From Acidobacteriota bacterium (lineage in GTDB: Bacteria > Acidobacteriota > Terriglobia > 2-12-FULL-54-10), in the NCBI GenBank assembly GCA_009691245.1, contig SHUM01000010.1, positions 1 through 64,000 on the forward strand: a stretch of 64,000 nucleotides of DNA, in the 5' to 3' direction. The notes below the pieces were generated by a model. The model was not told where the DNA came from, ran no database searches, and saw nothing but the letters and a program-made list of their open reading frames with translations. The translations under genes and the position numbers were made by a program. Positions 52,683 through 61,957 of this stretch are shown here, in pieces (within the stretch, counting starts at the first letter, position 1; each line of letters opens with the position of its first letter).

Positions 52683-54656
52683 CTATTTCTTTGCGGCGTT
52701 GGGGTCGGTTGCCGGCACGTTCATATACTTCACCTGCGTACCGACCGCGGCCTGACCTGCTTCCTTAGCAAACGCTTCGCGCCAGAACATGATCTTGCCG
52801 CCGACTGCGGTCAGCTCCGGATAGGTGCTGGCGATTTGATCCTCCGGCACCGTGAAGTAGTCCTTGTTGAGCACCACGAAGTCGGCATACTTGCCCGGCT
52901 CGAGCGTTCCTAGTTCCTTTTCCTTCTGGAAAAACTCGCCCTGCCAGACGGTCATCATCTTCATCAGTGTGATGCGGTCGATGCGCTCTTCCGGAGCGAT
53001 CACCTTGCCCGCTTCGTTCTTGCGCGTGATCAGCAGCGCGGCCGAGCCGAAGTAGGTGTTGGGATTTCCGGAGTCGCCGCTCCAGGACTCCTCGTTTTCG
53101 TAGACCACGCGCACGCCGGCGTCGATCAGGCCCTTGGCGGGCGAGATCCACTTGCCGTACTTCTCGCCGTAGATATCCAGGTAGGGCGTGCTGCGGTTGA
53201 TGAAGGCGCCGTTGCAACTGATGATCCAGTTGAAGTCCTTCAGGCGCGGCATCTGCGCGGGGCTGGGATAGAAGCCGCAGTGGTCGGAGCTGAAGCGCCG
53301 CGAGCGGATGTATTCTTTGGTGATGGACGGCTCGTCTTTCATCACCTGGTCGATGATGTCCATGATGTTGGAGACGCCCTTGTCGCCGTAGGAGTGGCCG
53401 ACGGTGAGACGCTGACGCGAGCGGATGACGGTGTAGATGGCCTTGGCCATGTTGTTGCCGGGTTCGACGCGGCACCACTCGCGCGCCTTCACCGCTGCCG
53501 GAGCTTCCATGGTGGAGCAGATGGTGGGCGGGCCGCCGTCGATGTTTTGCAAGCCCACGCCGCTCTGCCAGAAGTACGGCGTGCCGAGACCGGCCATGTC
53601 GCCGAGGCGCAGATAGAATGCCGACGGATTCGCATTGCCCTCGAAGCCAAAGTAATGGGTGTAGGCGAAGCGCATGGGCATGCGGTTCTCGCGCTGCAGC
53701 TTCATGAACGCGTGCATGTAGACCAGGCCCACCATGTGCGATGAGTAGGTGGTGATGCCCAGCGCCGAGTTATTCACCAGGTCTTCTTCAATGACGTTGG
53801 CCAGCAGGTCAATCTTGTCGTGGAAGTAGAGATCGGCGGCCAGCGAGCGAGCGTACTCGGTCAGATCGCCGAGGCCCTGCTTGTCCATGCCCTGCAGGCC
53901 CAGGGCCTCCTCGGGGTCGGATTGATACAGTTCGCCGATCATCTTGATGCCCGCGCTATTCACCGTGTAGACGGGATGCGATTGGATCATCACCGGATTT
54001 TCGGGAGCGAGCTTGTCCAGGTCCGCGCGGGTGATGCCGCGCTCCTGAAGAAACTTCGGGCCGATGCCCAGGCCGGAGTTTCCGCCGGTGGGCAGATTGA
54101 TATAGGCCCACTGGTCTTTCGGCGCGTTGGCCATGTTTTCCTTGAGCACCAGCTCGATGCCCTTGCGCAGTTCCCCATAGTCCTTGCCCGCAACGGAAAA
54201 CTGGCGCGAGACCGCCGCCAGCATCTCGGGATGCTCCTTGGCGTAGCCCGAGACGGCGTTGTTGTGGATGTGGGTGTGCGAGTCCATGATGCCGGGGATC
54301 ACGGTGCGTCCGCGCAGATCGATTTTGGTGGTCTTGGGTCCGGCGTAAAGCATCATGTCAGCGTTGCTGCCGACGGCGAGAATCTTGCCATCGCGCATGG
54401 CCATGGCCTGGCCGATGGTTCCCACAACCTGATTGGTGGTGGCGTCGTCCATGGTAACCACCTTGCCGTTGTGGATCACCATGTCAGCATAAGAGATCAC
54501 CTGCACCGGCACGGTGGCGGTCTGCTGCGCGCCGAAACCAAGTGCCGCGCCGCTGGCCAGTATCAAACTGAACATCAGGCTGAACATCAGGCCGGACTTC
54601 AGGCCGCGAAGGCCCACGGCCTTCCGACGTATCGTCATTTCTCTAAATTGCATCAC
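52683..54656 (-). CDS. Secreted metal-dependent amidohydrolase (amidohydrolase family 3)
   Basis: The 657-residue enzyme has a basic, hydrophobic N-terminus (about 1-42) that looks like a signal peptide or anchor. The amidohydrolase-3 (YtcJ-like) pattern follows: ADMVIHNGKVVTMDD, AMRDGKILAVGSN, DLRGRTVIPGIMDSHTHIH (metal-binding HTH), SYGDKGVSNIMD, the later SSDHCGFYPSP and GTLEPGKYADFVVLNKDYF near the C-terminus. The substrate is unknown. A 12-nt tandem duplication (54568-54591) in the signal region encodes LMFSLMFS. The start is probably ATG 54656 or 54653. It is read in the same direction as the MFS gene, with about 260 bp between. Confidence 0.85.
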   Translation of the reverse strand: MMQFREMTIRRKAVGLRGLKSGLMFSLMFSLILASGAALGFGAQQTATVPVQVISYADMVIHNGKVVTMDDATTNQVVGTIGQAMAMRDGKILAVGSNADMMLYAGPKTTKIDLRGRTVIPGIMDSHTHIHNNAVSGYAKEHPEMLAAVSRQFSVAGKDYGELRKGIELVLKENMANAPKDQWAYINLPTGGNSGLGIGPKFLQERGITRADLDKLAPENPVMIQSHPVYTVNSAGIKMIGELYQSDPEEALGLQGMDKQGLGDLTEYARSLAADLYFHDKIDLLANVIEEDLVNNSALGITTYSSHMVGLVYMHAFMKLQRENRMPMRFAYTHYFGFEGNANPSAFYLRLGDMAGLGTPYFWQSGVGLQNIDGGPPTICSTMEAPAAVKAREWCRVEPGNNMAKAIYTVIRSRQRLTVGHSYGDKGVSNIMDIIDQVMKDEPSITKEYIRSRRFSSDHCGFYPSPAQMPRLKDFNWIISCNGAFINRSTPYLDIYGEKYGKWISPAKGLIDAGVRVVYENEESWSGDSGNPNTYFGSAALLITRKNEAGKVIAPEERIDRITLMKMMTVWQGEFFQKEKELGTLEPGKYADFVVLNKDYFTVPEDQIASTYPELTAVGGKIMFWREAFAKEAGQAAVGTQVKYMNVPATDPNAAKK

Positions 54657-54974
54657 TTGTTCCCTTTCTCAATTCTCATGGAGTTAAAAGTCGTGTCAGA
54701 GTTCAGCCAGTGGCGCATAGTCCTGATGGCGCCCACGTTCCTGTATGGCTGGAGTCTGGCTGCAAGGGATTATACGATAAGTCGGCCCGTTGCGCGACAG
54801 GGCACTTCGGGAAAATCAGCAGTGCATTTCCTTGCAGGTTCCGTCTCGCTGGTACCTCCCGGATTTGCCTTGCTATTGCCCCCAAAGACGAATACCCTTG
54901 CGCTATCTCCGGGTAGCGGGCCCGGTGCGGCGAGACATTCACGCGGGGCACGCGGGCATACGGGGAATCGTCTC
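54657..54974. other. Divergent intergenic region upstream of the amidohydrolase and the polytopic protein
   Basis: These roughly 320 bp are open in one plus-strand frame but lack protein-like composition; they probably hold the divergent promoters. I see no clear -35/-10 pair or operator. Confidence 0.45.
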
Positions 54975-56483
54975 TTGAAAACTCAGTTGGTTGGATTCGA
55001 CCGCTTGCGGGCAGGCTGCATTTCAGAACGGAGAGCCACGCAGTTGTGCGCGTTGGCATTGGCCTTGCTGGTCCCGCTGGCCTTCGCGCCCGCGCTGAAT
55101 GACTATCTACTCTCCGATTCCTTCCGCATCGTCGGCCTAATCGACTTTCCCGCCGCACTCCAGTATTTTCACGGTACCACCGGTTTTGGCCGCAATGAAT
55201 TTCGCCCGCTGATTCCGTTGAGCTACGCCGTCGATCAACTGATCTGGGGAGACCAGCCGTTCGGGTATCACCTCACCAATGTGCTGATTCACACCGCGAA
55301 CAGCGTGCTGATGTTCCTCATCTTCCTTCGGCTCACTAAGGCGGTGCTGCCCGGCTTCGTCGCAGGCGTGCTGTTTGCCTTGCAACCCGCGCACCACTCG
55401 CGCGTCTTCTGGATCGCTGCGCGCGACAGTGCGGTATGCCTGTTCTTTCTGTCGATCTGCTGGCTCGCCTATCTCCACGCTCGGGAACGCGAACCTGCGG
55501 AACTCGCCGACAAAGCCGGGACAACGCGGCGGAGTCACCGTCTGCTGCACGGCATCTCGGTAGCGTCCTTTCTATTCGCACTGCTGAGTTACGAAGGGGC
55601 GGTCGCCTTTCCCCTGGTGTTGATGGCCATGGAGGCGATGGTTTACGGCGATGGCGCACCCTGGCGGAAGAGACTGTGGATTGCCCTGCGAGCTACGTGG
55701 CCGATGTTGGCGCTGACGGTCATTTACCTGGCCTGGTGGCTGCTCCTGTTTCGTGGAGCGGTGGGCGATTACGACCTGCTCATCACCGTGCAGGGCATGG
55801 CGGAAAACTTCTACCGCCTGCACTACCGTTTGTTTTACCATGTGCAGCATTGGCTGGGGCTGGCCTATCTGCTGGCCTTCTATTGGCTGTGGCGCGAGCG
55901 GAAGACGCTGCAGCCGCTGCTGGGGTTTTCGATCGCGCTGATCTGGATCGGATATCTTCCTTACATGCATGTGCGCGGGTTCGCGGATCGCTTTACCATG
56001 CTGAGCACGGTGGGAGCGGCGCTGCTGCTGGGTCTGTGCGCCACCAGCGTTACCCACTACTGGAACTCCAGACGCGCCGTGGTGGTGATCCCGCTGGCGC
56101 TGATCCTGCTGTTCTCGGGATACTACACTTGGGGCACCAGGCGCAGAATGCGGCAGTGGGTGGCGGCTGGAGAAAAAGCCGAGGCCCTGCTGGTTCAGTT
56201 GCGGGAGATGCACCCCGCCTTCCCGGAAGGCGCCACGCTGCTGCTCGACCATATCCCCACCATGCACGAAAACGCCCACGTTTTTCCCACCGGACTGGAG
56301 GCTGCCATCCGGCGGCGCTACCGGCAGGAGTTTCCGGAGATTCATTACTTTCCCGCGGAAGTGGCGGCGGAAGTGCGTGAGCAGTTGCTGAACCAGAAGC
56401 CCTTCTATCACTTCCGCTATATGCCCGAGCAGGGCCGCCTGGTGGAGATCAGCGCGCCCGACCGCATATCCGCCAATCGATAA
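54975..56483 (+). CDS. Polytopic membrane protein, glycosyltransferase-like (GT-C type)
   Basis: The product is about 502 residues with ten or so hydrophobic helices. The layout resembles GT-C mannosyl/arabinosyltransferase-like proteins: an N-terminal helix (LALALLVPLAFAPAL), a first loop with FRPLIPLSYAVDQLIWGDQP and a GYHLTNVLIHTANSVL helix, FALQPAHHSRVFWIAARDS, and a C-terminal soluble domain (about 390-500). LNDYLLSDSFRIVG could hold the catalytic acidic pair, but that is inference. The start is uncertain: TTG 54975 is used because coding character begins about there; an ATG at 54678 is in frame but lies in spacer-like sequence. Confidence 0.6.
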   Translation: MKTQLVGFDRLRAGCISERRATQLCALALALLVPLAFAPALNDYLLSDSFRIVGLIDFPAALQYFHGTTGFGRNEFRPLIPLSYAVDQLIWGDQPFGYHLTNVLIHTANSVLMFLIFLRLTKAVLPGFVAGVLFALQPAHHSRVFWIAARDSAVCLFFLSICWLAYLHAREREPAELADKAGTTRRSHRLLHGISVASFLFALLSYEGAVAFPLVLMAMEAMVYGDGAPWRKRLWIALRATWPMLALTVIYLAWWLLLFRGAVGDYDLLITVQGMAENFYRLHYRLFYHVQHWLGLAYLLAFYWLWRERKTLQPLLGFSIALIWIGYLPYMHVRGFADRFTMLSTVGAALLLGLCATSVTHYWNSRRAVVVIPLALILLFSGYYTWGTRRRMRQWVAAGEKAEALLVQLREMHPAFPEGATLLLDHIPTMHENAHVFPTGLEAAIRRRYRQEFPEIHYFPAEVAAEVREQLLNQKPFYHFRYMPEQGRLVEISAPDRISANR

Positions 56484-56633
56484 ACCTCCTCCCGAAGCGA
56501 ACGGCGCGTTGCGTTTCCTCGCACGCCAGCCTGCTCCGCAAAAATAGTTGGAACCGTACTCCCTTCTAGTGGCATCCTATCTATAGAGTCGGATAATCCC
56601 CGGATATGGTCCTCCGTCGTCGACAGTTTTTGA

Positions 56634-57668
56634 ATGAAGGAATTTACCATCGCGAGAATCAAGTTGCGAATACTCGTGTGTGCGGTAGCTCTGCTCGGAG
56701 GCCTCGGAACGGCCCATGCGCAGCGCGCCGAACTGCGTCCGGCCAGCCCCATCCGCCTTGCCGGAACCTCGGATTCCAATAGCCCGGTCTATCGCGCGGG
56801 CGGCAAGTTTGTGGTGTTCCAATCCTACTCGCTGCCGCTCATTGTGGAGGGGACTTCGCAGGCGGGGCCGCTGCGCGCGCGACCCGTTCTGCTCAATTCA
56901 TTCACGCATTATCCGCTGTGGATTGAATCTGTCTGGACCGATGACGACGGGACACTATTTGCCTGGTATCACCATGAGCAGTGGATTTGCAGCAGCGGAC
57001 TTTCCGCTCCAGTGATCGGGGCGCTGGTTTCGCACGATGGCGGCAATACCTTTCAAGACCTGGGAATTGTTCTCGACTCAAGCTACCCCACCGATTGCAG
57101 CGCGAAAAACGGATTCTTCGCGGGCGGGCATGGCGACTTCACCGTGCTGCTGGACGGCTCCCGCCAGTTCTTCTACTTCTACTTCACCAACTACAGCGGA
57201 CCCGCCGACAGCCAGGGCGTCGCCGTGGCGCGCATGCCCTTCTCCGCCCGCACCAGACCCATCGGGCAGGTGCGCAAGTTCTACCAAAACAATTGGACGG
57301 AACCCGGACTGAAAGGACGTCTCACCGCCATCCTGCCCGCCAGCGTTTCCTGGACCCGCACCGACACCGATTCGTTCTGGGGACCATCGCTGCACTGGAA
57401 CACCCACCTGCAACAGTTTGTCATGCTGCTGAACCGCACCTGCTGCGAGCCGGGCTGGCCGCAGGAGGGCGTTTACGTTTCCTACAATCCCGATCTGAGC
57501 ATTCCCACCAACTGGTCCGCTCCGGTGAAGCTGCTGGACCGCGATCAGGCGCGCTGGTATCCGCAGGTGATCGGTCGTCCGCCCAGCGGAACCGACCGGC
57601 TCGCTGGACGCATCGCGCGATTCTACATGGGCGGCGACTCGGACTTCGAAATTGTGTTTGATTATTAG
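56634..57668 (+). CDS. Secreted protein of unknown function, beta-propeller-like
   Basis: I do not recognise the family of this 344-residue protein. It has a signal peptide (LRILVCAVALLGGLGTAHA, cleaved near residue 29). The mature part looks like a five-bladed propeller of the sialidase or GH43-like type: YRAGGKFVVFQSYSLP, GALVSHDGGNTFQDLGI (an Asp-box-like S-H-D-G-G-N-T-F), RQFFYFYFTNYSG, LHWNTHLQQFVMLLNR, and VSYNPDLSIPTNWSAPVKLL. The SHDGGNTF segment supports a sialidase-type repeat. Catalytic residues cannot be assigned. It starts 150 nt after the polytopic membrane protein. Confidence 0.65.
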   Translation: MKEFTIARIKLRILVCAVALLGGLGTAHAQRAELRPASPIRLAGTSDSNSPVYRAGGKFVVFQSYSLPLIVEGTSQAGPLRARPVLLNSFTHYPLWIESVWTDDDGTLFAWYHHEQWICSSGLSAPVIGALVSHDGGNTFQDLGIVLDSSYPTDCSAKNGFFAGGHGDFTVLLDGSRQFFYFYFTNYSGPADSQGVAVARMPFSARTRPIGQVRKFYQNNWTEPGLKGRLTAILPASVSWTRTDTDSFWGPSLHWNTHLQQFVMLLNRTCCEPGWPQEGVYVSYNPDLSIPTNWSAPVKLLDRDQARWYPQVIGRPPSGTDRLAGRIARFYMGGDSDFEIVFDY

Positions 57669-57993
57669 GCAATTTCCGCGTCAGGACGGCAATCACGGAA
57701 ACTTAATGCAGTTGAAACGGACTGTTGCGGAGCGCATCCTGCAGCGCGGTGCCGGTGGAATCCAGGCCCCCCGACCCGGGAATTCCACCGGATATTTATC
57801 ACGCGTCCGTCCTCGCTGGGAGGCCATTGCCATGGCGCAGTGAGGGCAGATTCTGAGGCTCCAGCACCTTCAACTTAACACTGCTCGTCAGGGTACTGTC
57901 GAGACCTCAGTTTGCCTCATGGGACTTACTCCAACTGCAAGCTGATGCGCCGGCGGGTGGTGAGTCGGTTTGAAATTTCTATCATCAAATCCA
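57669..57993. other. Non-coding interval after the secreted propeller gene
   Basis: No gene is supported. CCGGTGGAAT (57752-57761) and ATTCCACCGG (57782-57791) form a 10-bp hairpin with a 20-nt C/G-rich loop but no T-tract. Coding-like frames here are short and have no homologous features. Confidence 0.5.
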
Positions 57994-58232
57994 GGCCTTC
58001 AGGCCGGGGTTGGGGATTGCATTTTATCTAGTCCAGCGCTTTAGCGCTGGGTTGGCTCGCCATTTGTCAGCCCCCTTCAGGGGGCTTTGCCGCCGGAGAA
58101 TTCCTCGTCAGTTGCCGCACGCGGCGCAAGCCCCGTAAACGGGGCTGATCGTTGTGACCGGTTTCGGCAACCCAGCGCTAAAGCGCTGAGCTAGATAAAA
58201 TGCAACCACATTCGGCGCTGAAGCGCCGAATG
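57994..58232. repeat. Cluster of six tetraloop hairpins in two opposed orientations, framed by a long inverted repeat
   Basis: Hairpins, by position and loop: 57994-58005 TTCA; 58033-58050 TTTA; 58069-58086 TTCA; 58129-58146 TAAA; 58173-58188 TAAA; 58209-58232 TGAA. The left three have TTYA loops and the right three TRAA, the reverse complement. Hairpins 2 and 5 sit in a 38-nt inverted repeat (58017-58054 with 58168-58205, a few mismatches). No spacer/repeat regularity of a CRISPR array is present. This may be a composite REP-type element or a structured RNA. Confidence 0.75.
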
Positions 58233-58451
58233 AAACAATAGACCGAAGCTCACGCGCTGGGCTGGAGAATAGCATCCACCCGGAAAATCAAACCGCCCGC
58301 TTCCCAGAGGTACATAAAGTTGCGAGGCGAGGCCCTGAGCCATTATGATGATGGATTGCAGTGGACTCGGCAGCCGGCTCTGCGCGCGGCGTATTGGTCG
58401 TGTCAACGAGTCCGCGCGGATATTCGATCAAGATTTGGCGGTGAACAGGCA

Positions 58452-59468
58452 ATGAGTGAAAGAGGCAAACTTGGCCCGAAACTGGGCCCGAAACTTGGAG
58501 TAGTTTTGTTCCAGTTGGGCGGGCCGGACTCGCTCGAGGCGGTCGAGCCGTTCCTGCACAATTTGTTTCTCGATCCCGACATCATCGACTTTCCTTTCGC
58601 CAAGTTGGCACGGCCCGTGCTGGCCAAGTTGATGGCCGTCAGCCGCGCCAAAAAAGTCGCGCACGGTTATGCCGCGATGGGCGGCGCGTCGCCCATTGTC
58701 GCCTGGACAAAAAAGCAGGCAGCGGCTCTGGAAATCGTGCTGCGCCGCGCGCCCGCAATGGCCAACGCGCGCGTGGTCATTGCCATGCGCTACTGGAAGC
58801 CCTTCACCGAAGAGGCCATCGCTGAACTCGTACGCGAACAGGTTACCGAAATTATCCTGCTGCCGCTCTATCCGCATTTCTCGAAGACCACCACAGGCAG
58901 CAGCTACAACGAGTGGAACCGCCACTTTCCCTTCTCGCCGCTGTCCAACGTGCCCGTGAAGTACATCAGGGATTATCCCGAGCACGCCGGTTACGTCGAT
59001 TGCTTCGTCACCGGCATCAATGAAACGCTCAAGCGTTTCCCCGCGCCCGAGAAAGTTCATCTGGTTTTTAGCGGGCATAGTATTCCGAACTCCGTCGTCG
59101 CCTCCGGCGATCCCTACAAGCCACAGATCGAGCAGACCATGCGCAGGGTGCTCGAGCGCGGCGGCTGGACGCTGCCCTCCACGCTCTGCTGGCAGAGCAA
59201 GGTCGGCGCGGGCCGCTGGGTGCAGCCATCTGTCCATGAAATTATTCCCACCCTCGGCGCGCAGGGCGTCAAGGACGTTCTGATCGTCCCCATCTCCTTT
59301 GTCTCCGACCACATTGAAACCCTGCACGAGATCGGTGAAGAAGTGCGCGAGGAAGCCATGCGCGCCGGCATCGAGCGCTTCGAACTGATGGACGGTCTGA
59401 ACGACTCGCCGCAGTTCATCAACGCACTCGCCGACCTGGTTCACGCGCAAGTGTCCGCCGCGGTATAA
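58452..59468 (+). CDS. hemH: Ferrochelatase
   Basis: This inserts Fe2+ into protoporphyrin (or coproporphyrin) IX in heme synthesis. The 338-residue product has the conserved catalytic His in LLPLYPHFSKTTTGSS and Glu in SFVSDHIETLHEI, plus GHSIP in VFSGHSIPNSV. ATG 58452 is chosen since the family begins near LGVVLFQLGGPDS; GGCGGTG lies about 8 nt upstream. Near the N-terminus a 12-nt imperfect tandem duplication (58471-58494) gives GPKLGPKLG. The gene follows the hairpin cluster; no other heme gene is visible. Confidence 0.93.
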   Translation: MSERGKLGPKLGPKLGVVLFQLGGPDSLEAVEPFLHNLFLDPDIIDFPFAKLARPVLAKLMAVSRAKKVAHGYAAMGGASPIVAWTKKQAAALEIVLRRAPAMANARVVIAMRYWKPFTEEAIAELVREQVTEIILLPLYPHFSKTTTGSSYNEWNRHFPFSPLSNVPVKYIRDYPEHAGYVDCFVTGINETLKRFPAPEKVHLVFSGHSIPNSVVASGDPYKPQIEQTMRRVLERGGWTLPSTLCWQSKVGAGRWVQPSVHEIIPTLGAQGVKDVLIVPISFVSDHIETLHEIGEEVREEAMRAGIERFELMDGLNDSPQFINALADLVHAQVSAAV

Positions 59469-59469
59469 A

Positions 59470-59478
59470 TGTTATAAT
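59470..59478 (+). promoter_or_regulatory. Extended -10 promoter element upstream of the zinc-ribbon gene
   Basis: TGT-TATAAT (59470-59478) overlaps the region just after the hemH stop. It is identical in core and flanks to the element at 30279-30287. No good -35 is visible. Confidence 0.4.
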
Positions 59479-59507
59479 CAACTGGCAAGGTGATGGAGCC
59501 TGCCGCC

Positions 59508-59828
59508 ATGTCATTCCCACTTGAAAACGCCCGACTCTGCATGGATTGCGACACCGTCTTCGACGGCCCGTTGTGCCCCAGTTGCACCAGCGAAAGCTTC
59601 TTCCCGCTGAGCCGATGGATTCGCCCCGCGCTGGAAGAGATCAGTCCCAAACCGCCGCGCTCCCTTGGTGAAACATTGGGCCCCAAAGCCGGAAAGACGG
59701 CTCGCAACGCCTCGCTGCTGCTGGCCGGATCGGGCCTGGCTTATGGGCTGTGGAAGGCGTTCTACGGCACGGGCAAGCCATCCGACTCCACCCCGCGCAA
59801 GAAAAAGCCGGAGGATAAATCCCCGTAG
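59508..59828 (+). CDS. Small zinc-ribbon protein, possibly membrane associated
   Basis: The 106-residue product has an N-terminal CxxC-(x)n-CxxC ribbon (LCMDCDTVFDGPLCPSC), which probably binds zinc, then a Pro-rich stretch, one weakly hydrophobic segment (NASLLLAGSGLAYGLWKAFY, about residues 66-85) and a basic Pro/Lys tail. I do not recognise its family. ATG 59508 has GGAG 9 nt upstream; ATG 59493 is in frame but badly spaced. It sits between hemH and the family-A repeat. Confidence 0.6.
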   Translation: MSFPLENARLCMDCDTVFDGPLCPSCTSESFFPLSRWIRPALEEISPKPPRSLGETLGPKAGKTARNASLLLAGSGLAYGLWKAFYGTGKPSDSTPRKKKPEDKSP

Positions 59829-59852
59829 GGATTGCCGCGACGCCGTGGACCG

Positions 59853-59972
59853 ATCCGAGCCGCGACAGTAATGGAGCGTCCACGATGCGCGAAAAACCGG
59901 AGGGCTCCTGAGCGCGAACATTGGTCGCGGTAATGATTCGCGTGGACGCTCCATAACTGTCGCGGCTCGGAT
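59853..59972. repeat. Long inverted repeat (family A, REPIN-like), copy 2
   Basis: A 32-bp stem with one mismatch (59853-59884 with 59941-59972) encloses 56 nt. The arm core GAGCCGCGACAGTAATGGAG matches the arm of the element at 38587-38671 at 18 of 20 positions. It lies between the zinc-ribbon gene and recN. Confidence 0.85.
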
Positions 59973-59973
59973 A

Positions 59974-59993
59974 CAGAAACACTCAGAAACACT
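59974..59993. repeat. Tandem 10-nt duplication upstream of recN
   Basis: CAGAAACACT occurs twice in a row (59974-59983, 59984-59993), 21 nt before the recN ATG. Confidence 0.7.
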
Positions 59994-60014
59994 CGCGCCT
60001 AGGACTGACTCCGG

Positions 60015-61865
60015 ATGCTGCGCCAACTGCGAATTGAAAACTTCGCTCTGATCGACCGGCTGGAACTGGACTTCCACGCGGGTCTCAACCTGCTCACCGG
60101 CGAGACCGGCAGCGGCAAGTCCATCGTCGTCGAGGCCGTCGGCCTGCTACTCGGCGATAAAGGCTCTGCCGAGGTGATTCGCAGCGGCGCGGAGCGCGCC
60201 CGCCTCACCGCCGTGTTCGCGCCGGAAAGCAAAGACGCCAATCGTTGGAGCGAACTGCTGGCCCGGCTTGCCGAGGCCGGCATTGACGCCGCTCGCGCCG
60301 ACGAGCTGATCATCCAGCGCGATATCATCGCGCCGGCTGGCAATGGCGCCTCCGCCAGCGCACTCCGCTCGCGCATCTTCATCAACAACCAGTCCGCCAC
60401 CGCCGCGCTGCTCCGCCAACTCGCTCCGGCGCTGGCCGAGATTCACGGCCAGAACGAGCAGCAGGAACTTTTTCTCGCTTCGGCACAATTGGATTTATTA
60501 GATCGCTTCGGCGCGCTGGCTAGTGGCAATGACGCTCTGCGCGCCCAGGTGCGGGAACACTTTAACGCTTGGAAGCAATTGCGGCGCGACTGGGAGTCGC
60601 TGCGCAATGACCAGCAGGAGTGGCTGCGCCAAATGGACCTCTGGAAATTCCAGCGGCGCGAGATTGATACGGCCGAGCTGAATAGCGAACGGGATCACGA
60701 TCTCGACCAGCGTCTGGAGGACGAGAAGCGCGTGCTGGCCCACGCCGAGCGCATCCGCGCGCGGCTCGCCGCGGCCTACGATCTGCTCTATGACGCCGCT
60801 CAGTCGTCGATCTCGACCGTCGCCTCCGCCGAGCGCCAAATCTCCGAAGCCGCCGCCTACGACACCGCGCTCGGCGGCGTCTCCGAGTCTTTGCTCTCCG
60901 CCAAGGCCCAGGTGGAGGACGCCGCGCTCACCATTCGGGACCGCTTGTCGAATCTCGACGCCAGCCCCGAGCGCATTGAGGAAGTGGAGACTCGCCTCGC
61001 CGCGCTCGACCGCCTCAAGCGCAAGTACGGCCCCACGCTTACAGATGTGATGAAGTACGGCGACGATGTTGGACAGCGCCTTGCGCTGGCCGAGAATGGA
61101 GAAAGCCGCATCGAGGAACTCGAAGGTCAGGTAAAGCAGGCCGCCGCCGATTATAAGAAGTCCGCCACCGCTCTGAGCGCCGCGCGCCGCAAGGCCGCGA
61201 AAGAGTTGCAACGCTCTGTGGAGCGTGAGTTGGGCGAGTTGGCCATGGGCGGCACCCGGTTTGAGGCCAGGCTGACGACCGGCGCTGCGGAGACGGAGTG
61301 GCGCTCGACGGGCATGGATCAAGTCGAGTTCCTGCTCTCGCCCAACGCCGGCGAGCCGCTCGCTGCGCTCGAGAAAATCGCCTCGGGCGGCGAGGTCTCG
61401 CGCGTGATGCTGGCGCTGGAAACCGTCATCGCCTCGCAACCCATCTCCTCAGCGACGGATCGCAAATCGCCGAAACCCGCCGCTCGCAACGGCGGCGCGA
61501 AGCAGTTGGTTGCACATTCCGGCACGGCGCGGTCGGCGGAAGCCGCGCCGCGGCACACGCTCATCTTCGATGAAGTGGATAGCGGCATCGGCGGGCGCGC
61601 CGCCGAAACGGTCGGGCGCAAATTGCGCGCGCTGGGTGAGCAGCGCCAGGTGCTCTGCGTAACCCATCTGCCGCAGATCGCCAGCTTCGCCCATCACCAC
61701 TATCGCGTGGAAAAGATCGAGCAGGATGGCCGCACGGTTACCCGCGTCGAGCCGCTCGACGCCGCCGGTCGCCGCGAAGAGTTGGCGCGCATGTTGGGCG
61801 GCACGCAGATCACTCCAGCGCTGCTCAAGCACGCCGGGCAATTATTGAAGACCAACGCCGAATGA
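60015..61865 (+). CDS. recN: DNA repair protein RecN
   Basis: This SMC-like ATPase acts in double-strand break repair. The 616-residue protein has Walker A GETGSGKS near residue 30, a long coiled-coil centre (about 170-400), the signature segment KIASGGEVSRVMLALE (about 453-468) and Walker B TLIFDEVDSGIGG. Between signature and Walker B is an extra stretch of about 40 residues (SSATDRKSPKPAARNG..., Ala/Lys/Ser-rich) that standard RecN lacks or has much shorter. The family start MLRQLRIENFALID fits ATG 60015, with AGGA upstream. No LexA-type box was seen. Confidence 0.94.
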   Translation: MLRQLRIENFALIDRLELDFHAGLNLLTGETGSGKSIVVEAVGLLLGDKGSAEVIRSGAERARLTAVFAPESKDANRWSELLARLAEAGIDAARADELIIQRDIIAPAGNGASASALRSRIFINNQSATAALLRQLAPALAEIHGQNEQQELFLASAQLDLLDRFGALASGNDALRAQVREHFNAWKQLRRDWESLRNDQQEWLRQMDLWKFQRREIDTAELNSERDHDLDQRLEDEKRVLAHAERIRARLAAAYDLLYDAAQSSISTVASAERQISEAAAYDTALGGVSESLLSAKAQVEDAALTIRDRLSNLDASPERIEEVETRLAALDRLKRKYGPTLTDVMKYGDDVGQRLALAENGESRIEELEGQVKQAAADYKKSATALSAARRKAAKELQRSVERELGELAMGGTRFEARLTTGAAETEWRSTGMDQVEFLLSPNAGEPLAALEKIASGGEVSRVMLALETVIASQPISSATDRKSPKPAARNGGAKQLVAHSGTARSAEAAPRHTLIFDEVDSGIGGRAAETVGRKLRALGEQRQVLCVTHLPQIASFAHHHYRVEKIEQDGRTVTRVEPLDAAGRREELARMLGGTQITPALLKHAGQLLKTNAE

Positions 61866-61957
61866 CGTTGCGGCTACTATCTTGCCGCCCCTGCCGGGGC
61901 TACGAAAATGCGGCATTGTATCTATGACAATGGCCTGCACGCAAAGGAACCTTCGCT

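Noticed and set aside
53820-54974. N-terminal part of an 887-residue plus-strand open frame
   Set aside because: Its first 385 codons are antisense to the amidohydrolase gene or in spacer; only the part after about 54975 looks like a membrane protein.
57994-58232. CRISPR array
   Set aside because: There are hairpins but no identical direct repeats with regular spacers, and no cas genes nearby.
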